From Caprimulgus europaeus (taxonomy: Eukaryota > Chordata > Aves > Caprimulgiformes > Caprimulgidae), in contig OU015533.1 of assembly GCA_907165065.1 (NCBI GenBank), positions 25,560,578 to 25,624,577 on the forward strand: a DNA stretch of 64,000 nt, given 5' to 3'. The translations under genes were made by a program, and so were the position numbers. Below, piece by piece: positions 42,001 to 54,000 of this stretch (within the stretch, counting starts at the first letter, position 1; each line of letters starts with the position of its first letter). The notes under the pieces were generated by a model. The model did no database searches, was not told the DNA's origin, and saw only the letters and a program-made list of their open reading frames with translations.

Positions 42001-45000
42001 CTTAATATTTGATAAGTTTATTTGTACTCCAAAGTATAAGCTTCGATCCTTAGGAAGCAAGGAAATCAATGCTGCTTTAGCTCGTTCAGTCTCTCCTCTG
42101 ACTTCCATAGAGGCTAGAGCAGGCTAATCTTTGAAGCATTAAACCAGCTTGTGATCTGCTTAATTTCTTAAGTTTATTAATTTTATCCAAAGTTTTACTG
42201 AAAGCTTACTCAAGTTGGTTTAAGGAAACACAAAATTCATTTTGTGTTAGACCACAACAGCACATAAAACCAAACAAAACCTAAAAAATCCAACAAACCC
42301 CCATCAGTAGGTAGATGGAATTTATGTTGTCCTTTGACAAGCTATTTTAAATGAAAGAGGAGTAAAGATAACATTTAACTGTGTCTGGCCTTTAGAAGAC
42401 TCATGTTGGTAGACCCTGCTGAGGAAATTCTGAAGGTTGCAACCTGCCCTGGGAAAGGTGATGTCCCACATACCTCTCCCATCACACTATTGAATACCCA
42501 GGATCTCAATTTACTTCATCAGGAATAGCTATGACTCTAAACTGAATTGGGTTCTCAGCATGTTTTCACACTCAGGTAACAGCCATTAAATAATTTTTAC
42601 ACCTGTAATGGATGTCTGAATCATCAGAAAAAAAAAACAAAAACAAAAACAAAAACAAAACAACATTCTGAGAAGCTAGTTCATGAAACAAGTAAAGGGA
42701 GACTTTGTAAAACATTTTTATCTTTTGAGTATCTGTACACTTACCATTAAAATACCACATCTCCAAGATAAGACATTGACAGCCTCTGTTTAATAAAATT
42801 AACATAACAGAGAAAAAATTACTTGATAGCCTCTGTCCATAAGTTAAGATATAACGACACGTCATTTCCTATGTAGCATGAAACATTTCAATTTTCTTCC
42901 AGAGAATTTCAAGTGCAGTAACAAGTATTTAATCTTATTTTGTCTGTGAATAGCACTGGCATAAAAGGGCAGAGGATGTGTTGAGAGAGCAGCTGTCAAA
43001 CACTGTCAATGTGTCTTAAAAAATAAATGCTACTTCTAAAACAGACATTTTAATACTACTGGATAAAATGTTGAGGAAGTAAAGCACTAAGAGAAGCCAG
43101 TATAATGTTTTTTTCTTACTGAGGCACAAAATGGTTGCATGCACAACAACTCTATAAAAGTAGTAGTATTCATTAATTATCCAGCATGAGATCTTCTTAG
43201 CATTCTGACCAGCTTTGTAAATAATATAACAGGAATTAAAAGGGTATGTGATACTGATATTCTGTCTACTAATTCAACATCTTAATATTAATCTATTAAA
43301 GATTTAATTGTCATGACTTAATACTGACATGTGGGCTTCACTAGGCTAGCAGCCAAACACAGCCGCTCACTCACTCTCCCCGCCTGCCAGGGAATAGGGG
43401 AGAGAATTGGAGGGGTAAGGAGAGTCCTAGGTTGAGATAAGAACAATTTAATAATTGAAATAAAATAAAAACTTAAAGTAATAATGACAATAATAATGGT
43501 AATAATAGTAAAAATATGAAAATGAGTGATACACAGTGCAATTGCTCACCACCTGCTGACCAAGCCTGGCCAGTTCTCAGATAATGATCTTGGAGCAGTG
43601 ATAATCCTAAAACCAAAACTGTAATCCCAGAAGAGTAAGAGACCCAAGAGAGAAACCTTCATTAGTATACTGAACATGACGTTACATGATATGAAATATC
43701 CTGTTGGCTTTTCCAAATGTTAATTTGGCTCACTAATTTTAACATTCCTTGCCCCACAATACCTTGCCCCACAATACCTTGCACCTGCAGACTAGTAAAA
43801 CACTAAGTCCTTTGACTTCCAGAGACAATTGAAAACATGAGTATGTTACTAACTTTCTTCTCATAACAAATCCCATACTAAAACCAAAACACAGTGCTAT
43901 TCTAGCTACTAAGAAGAAACATAGCTCTGTTCCCACTGAAAATCAGGATACATGTTTAAAAAAAAAATATATTTTCAGAACGTCTAAAGTTCTAAAATAT
44001 TTTCAGAACTTTATACACAGATTGCTTGTCACTAGTAAGTTAATTCCTCCCAAATTATCATACAACTTTCACAGCTGTCCTCAATACACTGTGGAAAAAC
44101 AGGTGGCATCTGAGGTAGCTCCATTTGGAATTTCTTGGCAAAGTCCAACTTTTTAAAGAGCTGACTATTTTGTATTTTGAAATAAAACTAGACAGTATTT
44201 ATCCTCATATTAGATCAGCTTTAACATATTAAAAAAGACATTTCAAATGTTAAATCTTCCCTAACTACTCAGGATGGACACTGTAAAATTGGTATAGGGC
44301 CCAGAAGTAGATATCCTTCTTTTAGAAGACTTTTTTTCTGAACAGGTTGTTGATTACCATTTGTACCTGACCAGTACACTATATTTTCCTGTAACTGACT
44401 AGCTGTGGGGCATGTAATCCCTAAGACACAGAGGAAACTGGGACAACTTTTGAAAACTGTCAGTTGTACTTCATGCAATTATTTTTTTTATTCAATTACT
44501 ATGGGATGAATTCAAATCCAACCAAAAAACATTTGAAAGTTAAAGCAAACTAAACTGCCATATTTAATGAAATGCAAAAGCACTGTAAATAAAGTTACAA
44601 AAAAGAATAAAAATTTGTGTTTAATAACCTTTTAGGTTTTATAACTGATTCGTGCAAATTTTTAAATACAGACTTGATATTATTTTTTCTTTAATGTCTA
44701 TTGAAAATGGTTCACACACACATTTAAAACAGCTGTATATTTTCTTTTTTAAAAAATACCTCCTGTAATACTACAAAAACCTAATATAGTATCATAACAG
44801 TTGTCATTTTGTCTGTTATCCCAGCAACAGAACACAGTTGCATTTTGAGAAGACAGACTATTAAAAAACAGAGAAATATTTTACAAGAAACTTTACTTTG
44901 TTGAGGAAGAGTTCAAATACATCAGATGGTCTTTGGAGTGATATTAAGGTTTTACTACCACGAGTGTGAAATTATGCTTTCTGCAATTGTCAAAGCCACT

Positions 45001-48000
45001 AGTTACTGTGAATTTTTCAAATATTTATCCTCAGCTATTTTAGTTTCTTTATCCTACATATGGGAATAGTTTATTTTTAAATGGAGTAGGCAGATATTAC
45101 ATTTTTTATACTTTTCATCTTTGAAATATGAACTTTTTTCAACACAGAATCACAGAATAGGTTGCAAGGGACTCTCCACGTCATCGGTGCAACCCCTTGC
45201 TCAAGTTACTCAAAGACTTATCCTGTGAAGTCTTGAAAATCTCCAGCACTGGAAATTCCAGAACTTCCCTGCACAACCTGTTCCAAAATTTAACCAGCTT
45301 CATGGTTAAACTTTTTTTTTTTTTTAATATCTAATGGAAATTTCCTTTTTTCCAATTTGTGTATCTTCTCCTAGAGGCAAACTTAGTAAGAGGAAAAAAG
45401 TGCATTTCCATCACAAAATGACAACTTATGGAAACTAAAATATTTCCCAGAAACCTGAATTTTTATAAGTTTGGGGGTTTTTAAATGGAATTAACTGAAT
45501 AGGGATTTCCAGTAAAGTCTTGACTTTATTTCAATCAATTTTGGAATTGGATGTTTCAGTTTTCTGTTTTAGCATTATTTCTCAACACATATATAAAAAA
45601 TGTAATAAATATTTCTTCTTAAACAGGCAGCAGCTCCTGAATCAAATGTATAAATAAAATTCAGAATTTTTGGTAGTTTATGTCAAAATGAACAGAGATT
45701 TGAATTATTAGCTATAATACAGTCAGGATCTCAGAAGTTAAGAACTTAAGCAAAGATTCATCCTCTGTAAAGGTTACATAATGCATGGGTCATCAAGTTC
45801 AGGTCCCAGGGTCTTTGAAATAATCATTTCAGATGGTCCTTTTCACAAATATTTCTTATTGTCAATCAAAATGACCCAGGATTTTTAGCCCTTTTATTCC
45901 CATTGAAAATCTATTTTGGGATATTACTCTGACAGAAACCTTTCTGAGCCTACCTATTTTAGTAATCTCCCTGTGCTATATGTATTCCTATGCTAGCAGT
46001 GGACTTCAACTTAAGCAGTTGCTCTCCTAGGGTGTTTACCCATGCAATATATTTATGAGAATTGCAGTCTTTCTGCTAATCCAAACAAAACATTGTCTTA
46101 GTCTCCGCTAAGAAACAAGATGATACTCTTCCCTTTGGTATCCCTACTAGGCACCTACCTTCAGTTTGATGTCAGCTTTTTTCAGTATAGACAACCAGAA
46201 TCCTAAATTTCTCTCCTACTTCCTAATTCTTTTCAGAACAGTTGCAAGTATCAGATCCTAGACTATATCCACAGTCATGGTAGTTAATAGCCATTCCATA
46301 ATCAAGTAGTAAACTTAAAGCTGCAACAGAATTTATTGCTATTCACTTTAACTGCACTACCTTACACTTGGACTGTTGAACTTTATAATATTTCTGTTAT
46401 TATACTACTGAAATTATACAACACAAATAGTTATTAACTTGAAGCCCAGAAAGTGGTGATAAAGCTATTTTGAGACAAATACTATTTCAGTGGGAATTTT
46501 GTTTATGCAAATATTCAAACTGGTGACTAAGCTGAACATTGAAAATATATTTGATTAAATCTTACCTTTTCCCTTGTTTCTTTTTTTTTTTCAAATTACT
46601 TGCGAAAATTAGTTCTGCTTTATAATGAAAATGCAGCTGAATTTTGCTGCTAATTGTACTGTTGGACATCTCAATAATTAACTGTAAATAATTCAGAAGA
46701 TATTAACAAATACTTTCTTCCATAACAAATTTACTGGAAAATAAGCATTATGAAAATATTCTGACTTGAAATAACTGCAAGACTTACGTAAAAGGTAACA
46801 AATGCAAAAAAAGACCATATTATATTATAATTTTTTGAAGAATGTAATTTTCTAATTTGTTTCTCATGGATATAAGCACATAATTTACTATTTTTACTAT
46901 TTACTAGCAATCTTCAGGTTCATGAGCTAAAAAAAATAACAGTGTTGGTTTTAAACTTAAGTTTATAGGCTAGATATTTTTCTGTTCTGTAGCGGTACTG
47001 CCACAGTCTCCTTCATGGCAAAAACCAGAACTGTGCAAGCAAACCACAAATGTTGCTGTTTGTCTTAGTGGGGATTTTAACATTGTCATAGCCAAAAGCA
47101 TGGCAACACATGCATGTATTTTTTTTTTTTTTCTTCTTTCTAAATGATCCAGAAAGCATCAATATTGAGAGATTTGAACACTAAGAAAAGCATGTTATCC
47201 CCAGATAGAGCTTCTGTTGAACATGACTGATTTATGGAGAACAGAAGAAAGGCATAATAGCATTTTACCTCCTGGAAGCTTTGTCTCAAGTTTTTCTGGT
47301 TTTGATTCTTCTCACTTTTTTTTTTTTTTTTAATTGTAAAGAATGAGATATCAAGCACAGACATTTTTACATTTCCAGAACATATAAACCTGTTGAAGGT
47401 CATCTAAACAAGGATGAGGCAAAAGTTGGGAAGGAGACTGGCACGAAATTACAGAAGTTTGTTTTCAACAGAACTGTTACTGCTGACATGGTCTAATTTA
47501 ACAAAACAGAAACAGAATATATTAGTTGAGACTACTGAAGGGTCAAATCACAGAGAGAAAGGACTATGATTCCAAATCTGAAAACATTTCTGTTTAATTC
47601 TTAACCATGTTCAATAGAAACATTTTATTTCAGTTCACAGAACTTGCAACCACTAATATATATAAGGGTTGGCAGCATCTAGACCTGTCAAATGAATTCA
47701 TCAATTATGAAAGAATACATAATTCTTTAACACTTAAACACCAAACTTATGTCCAAAGGAAAACAAATCTGTAAGTTTGCCTAGAACAAATGATAAGCAT
47801 ATACAAATTTTCCCGATCAATTAGGCATCATTGAATAAAATTAAGAAACTGATTTACCGCCTCAGTCACTGTTTCTGACCAAGTTCCAATAACCTACTGA
47901 GCTAGTCAGTATGACAACTGAACAAAAACAAACAGAATTATTTCTGCTATAAAGGACATGAATATTATACATATAAATTAAATTTCAAGAGCACTGAAAG

Positions 48001-51000
48001 GAATTTTAACTAGATGATGTAAACTTCATGTGTTTTTTGTCTAGCCTCAGTTTTACTATTTCCTGTTCAGCATTTATTCTTTCAATTCTGTTAACAATAA
48101 CATGTCTGTTTCCTATTCCATAAACATTTGAAATTGACACCCTTTCAGAAGTTGTATTCTGCTTTTTATTAAAATAGTAGGGTGTTCTCAATTCCCAAAT
48201 TCAATGGAACAAATTTAGATCAGTAACGGATATGATAACATACATTCTGTCACAGAAAACTATCCTGTATATGTTTTTTTTCCTCATGCCCTAAAGTACA
48301 CACAGCAGTTTTTATCACAATAATTCTGAACATTAAAAGCAGTAAGGAAATGTTCTAACCATTACTGTTTTCTCATTCAACAGGTCTGTTCCTGTTACCC
48401 TTTACAGTACTGTCGGCCTTATGGAGTGTCAAACTGGTTGTATGAGGTTTTTAAACTCCTGTTACCATTATCTAAATCAAAAACAATTCCTGGGAATAAT
48501 GAGCTGGATTACATTCCTTTTTCTCTAGCATCACAAGTACTATAAACTGATCACTGGCCACTGTGCCAGATTTTGTCCTTACATCTGTGAATCCCCGACG
48601 TACGAAGCCAATGAAAGAATTTGGCCTATTACAATACATTTACTGGGATGAGAATAATGAAGCTAAAAAGCAAAAGGATTATCAAAACCTGCAATGAATT
48701 TGCAAAACAACATGGAACAATGCCAGTATGGTCAACCATTCCATAAATTATCTTACAAAGGTCCATAGCTTCTTCAGCACTGATTCCAAAGATGTATTTA
48801 GTATTAATCATCTAACCTTCCCTTACGCAGGACTAGTTTCACATTCAAATTACTGCTGGTTCAGGAATTTTTGCCCATCCTGCACAAATGCTTAACTTTT
48901 AACTGGATTGAACTAAGCAAAGTTAATCATATATGTATCTAGTATTGGTATCTGTCATGAAACATGATTTATTTTATATTTTTTTTTAATACAACAATTA
49001 AAGAGAAATAGAAAAACAATTCAAAGACGCCTCACTGTTGAACTTTAAATTCAGGTGAGTGTAAAATTCCCCAATATGTAAAATTGTATCTATTTCCTGA
49101 GGATCCAAGTGGAGAAATCCTTAATTACACTGTTTTCTATTTGTAAATAATTTCTGGTTCTAAAGTTAAAGAAAAAAAAAAAAAAAAGGATTCCATCCTC
49201 CCTTCTTTTTAATGAAGTGCAGTAGAATAAATACTTTCTTTTTATCTTGCTATAATGTAACTTCTTAATCTTCATACTTTGAAAATTTATGGACTGATAA
49301 AAATCAAATTAGGTTAATCCAGCATTTAGAAACTTTTCAAATTCATACAAGTTTATTCACTGAAGAAATTCCGATCATGATCAATACAAATATTAAGCAT
49401 AATAAATACACTATTTTGAATTTAAATATCTTTTTATGAATATTTGTAATTTATTTTATGGAAGCCTTCATTTTCATAAATGTGCTGTTCTAACAAGGTA
49501 TTTCTTATTTGCTATATGGCATATTAACATTACTACAGTTGTATATAACAGCATTGAAAATATGTAAACCTGAGACAAAATATCACAATATTGCCAAATA
49601 AGCGGAAAAATTTTACTTGAGCACAAGACCTTAGCTTCATCTTTACCTTTTTTTAGACAATATATTATGCATTCCAAATGCCAACATCTAATTAAGAGTA
49701 AAAATAAATAAGTTATAAGCTGCCACAGACTATCATTGACATAGTCAGTTGGAACAAGAGTCAATGAAAATAAAAACTTGTAGCCGATATGGAAGAATTA
49801 AAAATTGCACTGGATAAGACCACAGCTGTGAGATTTTTCATGTTTTTGCATAATAGTTATTAAAATTTACAAAATTATTTTGCTCACTGAGGGTAAAAGA
49901 TCAAATAGAATTGCATATACTGGACACCATCTAAACAGGGACTGTCTAAAAACTGTAATTTTGTGTCATTCATTCAACCCCTCTCCTGCCTACGTTTCTA
50001 AACTCTTTTTTATCCTCTCATAAGTAACTAAACCTTTATGTCCATAATTGTTGAAGACAAAAACATTACTACCTCTTTATCCATCTTCACATAGCTAATA
50101 CATAATTCATGAACAAAAGCTAAGTGAAAAATATTACTATAATCAATACTTCAAAGACTGAGAATCATTCTTGTAAAAACCTTTGATGAGTCGATTTAAC
50201 AACTTAAGACTGAATAATTACTGACAAGTGTTAACAGCTTACTATAAGACAGAAAGGGTCTTGTCTGAAAAATGCACAGTCAGTATAAATTATGATGACA
50301 CTGCAGTCCTGTATTATTGCAGCTCTTAAATTATTAAGGAGAAAATCGTAATTTTGAACTTAATCCTTTTATAGAATGTCAATTAATCAATGCTGAATTT
50401 TGCAAGGAGTATAAACCATGAAATAATGAGTATTTGTTCCCAGTATGTTTGGATGACAAGCATTTTCTGATCTGAAATAATCTATTAAGCTTGGAGGATT
50501 CAAATAAGGATCAGTTATCTGGGTTCAAGCCCTCAGTCACGAGGCCTTACAAATAGGAGTGAAAAATTCTAGCATTTTCATCAATATTAACTAAAATATT
50601 TGTGATTATTTTGTTATTTTACTATTTATTGTGAGCAGAAAACAAGGTAAACACTGTTAAATGAAAAAAAAACCTTAAGGTTCCACGTTTCTAGACTAAT
50701 AGGAACAGGAAGTAAAACATTTGAATGAACATCAGATAATACGAAATGCTTCAGGGTCATTTAATTTTTTCACTATTTAAGTAATTTTTTAATGAAAAGA
50801 AACATATCCAAAACTTAATTTTAAAAATTCTAAAACAAAAATGGAATAGCAGCTTGAGGATGCAACTAGGGATTTCATCTATCACAGTTTTTTGTGGTTT
50901 TTTTTTTCCTTCTCTTTTCTTTAATTATTTCAAGTTGGAGTCTATGGAGAGGATTTTCCTGTTTTACTGCCCTTGTTCATGTCCTTACAAGCTCCCAGTA

Positions 51001-54000
51001 ACACCTACAAGGTCTCTCTCAGAAAAACATTTCTATCATTTTCTTTCCCTTAGCACACAATATTTAATATAAATATATATAGCTAAGGTTTGACTCGATG
51101 GCAAAATGTAATCAGAACCTTTGCTTTTCTTTTAAAGACTGAAAACAATGTTTTCTTTTTCCACTCTTTAAATTCTATTTTTTATAATTAGGAGATAAAA
51201 CTCAGCTTTTTCCTGTTGTCAGAGTGTAAGAACTCAGCAAATTCTCAATTGTTCAAACAGGATAACAGCAGCTTGTTCCAAGAATTCCTGAGTGTAGCAG
51301 TGATGGCAGTAAAGACGAAGCACTTGCATAAGTAAAGATAGCAGACCCACACTCTCTGGTTTTGGGGTGTGGTTTGTTGGGATTTTGTTTTGGTTATTTT
51401 TGTAATGCTGTTCTTCACACTATTCCAAATCCACACTATGCACCAATCACATTCTCTATATACTGTACTAAATTACCTCACATATGTTTGAGATTTTTAA
51501 TGACTGGGGAAGCACATGGCCACTAGCATTAAATCAAGTGCACTTGGTCCTATTAAGATCGTGTTTGCTCTTTCACATCAGAAATGCTTGTAATCTCAAA
51601 AAAATAAATACATAGAACCTATTAAGATATGTTGCTGTGCACAGCTCCAGGATTTTAGAGGAATTTATTTGTCTGCAGATATAAAGTCATTCTGCCCTAT
51701 CAGAATATGAAAACAAATTTTCTTCTTCGGTGTCTTTAGACTCTTCTCAGTGTAAAATATTCACAGTGAAAATAATTCAGCTTTTTCATGCAAGCATATC
51801 ACACTGTGTTCACATGCCACTGTTGTTATAATCTACTCTCAGTAATGCCAAATCTGATTTTAGGTGTTGTCACTCAGCTAAAATCTTCATAACTCAAGAT
51901 GAGCAATATTTAATCTTATGATATCATTCTTACCATAACTTACATCAATTAACATTCAATAAAAATGTGCCTACTTCACACTTACAAAGATCTTGCTTGT
52001 GTTTACAGCTGTTTTAATCTAATCAAATTTTTCATAACATTAGGGAATAAAAAAAAAGTTACATTCCATTACATTCAATAGTTACTGAAGGCTATAGGAA
52101 TTTTTCACTTGACTCGACAGTAACATATAAAGTGGAAAACACAGTATATCTTTACCACTGTTGACAGAAAATACTAATTAACACTGGGCATACTTTTCCA
52201 GTACAGAGGCCTAACTATGATCTGTTACACTGACGAAGGCTAAACTTATTTTTTTCTGTATGAAGTTTAACCTAACAATCACATTGCAACAGGAGGCCCA
52301 GGTGGCTATGTCAACTGTTATACCTGAACTATAATGACTAGATTTATATTTGTGTGGTCATATCACCTCTTACCTTAAGTTTAGCTAGGAGGAATTCATG
52401 ATCTTGCAGTAGTTTTTTAGTCTCATCTTGATTGCTGCCAATTTCTAATAAATTTGGTGTTGATTCAGCCAGCTGAAGCTTCACCCATTTTCCACACTGT
52501 GACAAGTAAACAATCACAGCCTTCAGAAAACACAAGCTTTCATTTATTTACTCACACAGATTCTCAAGTCACACACACTTCCATGGTTATAGGAACACAG
52601 AGACCCATAAACATGTATTCAATTGCAGAATGAAGACAGAGAGGATACAATAGAAACTTCACTTCATTTGAAGCAGGTATCAAAATCCCAGACTCTAGTC
52701 TTATCCAACAGCTACTGTGATTTTGGCTTCGCGTGTGAAGAGTAATATTATTACAATGAGCCAAAAAAGTTTCTTCAACTCATCTCCCCTTTCAGCTGAA
52801 GATTGCATAAATAGTTAAGGAAACTTGGTGGGTGGGGGGGTGGGCGTAAGGTACAAATATATTACAGCAGATGTAAAAACCATAATCACAAATCTTATAT
52901 CTACCAAACAGATCCAACATACCTGTATACTAAATATATAAAGAGAGAGATTGCACAACTAGCAGCAGGGGCACTTAATAGCCTTTGGAATAGAAACCCA
53001 AACAGCAATCTCCCATTGTGTCCTGGAGGGTACATAAAGAAAGGAAGCTTGACAGCATCGCAAAACATAGCTTATTCTTTCCTCACGGTGTCGCAGAATT
53101 CCTAGTCTGAGAAGTATAACTGAGAGAGGATAGTAATAAAGAATGAAGTACTGAGGTCACTGGAGGTTAGCATGATTCCCACAGCACACAGGGGAAAAAT
53201 AAATGTCTTCAGCCTAAGCTTAAGCTTCTTTGAAACAGAATTACTCCTCTGGGCAGCAGAGAGAGTCTCCTAGGAAGAGTAAGAACTGATAGGAGAGAAC
53301 CTTCCCACAACTGAGGTAACCCCATCCTGAACAATCACCCTAATTCAGTGATAGCCCAACTCATTATGGCCTTATTCTGCATTACAGACAAACTCTAGTG
53401 GCTGAGGCTAGCGTGTTTTCCAAGCTGCTTGGAGAAGGAAGAATCACACTGCCAATAAATTCCAACCGGGATTTGGTACCTAGGCATCCCACTTTACTCC
53501 CCATGACGAATTTTGTGCAAGCTGTAGGTGCAGATTCCAGCTCACAAAACAGGCCTTTAGGTGTTTATGAGCACAAGTTTATGCACACGAGGGCTTCTAC
53601 TAAAACACATGGGAATATGAATTCACAGCTTTCAAAAATAATCACTCATTATCAGGTGTAGGCTTTTTTCCCCGCCCTCCCCAGCAAATACTTCAGAAAA
53701 AGACATATAATCGGCATGTATGGAGTTGGTAGACTACTTACTATGTAAAATTATTGCTGAGTAGAGTTTAAAAATAACTCTGGAGGAGTCTCAACTATGA
53801 TTAAGGGTAATATAATACCTATTAATACATTTTCATGGCACTCTGCATTTATTTCTTACTTTTTAAACAGTAAGAGGAATTCCTTGCCTTTAAGAGCTCT
53901 ACATATTTTCGCCACGTTGTTTATTATATTTTAAAAAATACAAACAACAAAAAACAAAAAACCAACCACTACAATCATAAATTGGGAACAGAAACAAGTG

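Larger units (their letters stand above)
35654..52373 (-). other. CCDC141 intron 2, 16.7 kb, with transposon fragments
   Basis: The largest intron here. It holds CR1 fragments at 36024-36194 (+), 39805-39962 (-), 41106-41913 (-) and 45144-45372 (-), an LTR at 43330-43950, an A-rich C-interrupted run near 42628-42661, and homopolymer A or T runs near 39672, 47117, 47317 and 49170. The long stretches 36200-39800 and 45400-52370 show no element or gene that I recognise. Conserved regulatory elements cannot be excluded from a single sequence. Confidence 0.8.

Noticed and set aside
53460-53620. Sequence faintly like ancient amniote SINE or LINE repeats (GGATTTGGTACCTAGGCATC)
   Set aside because: The resemblance is too short and weak to name a family without a repeat search.
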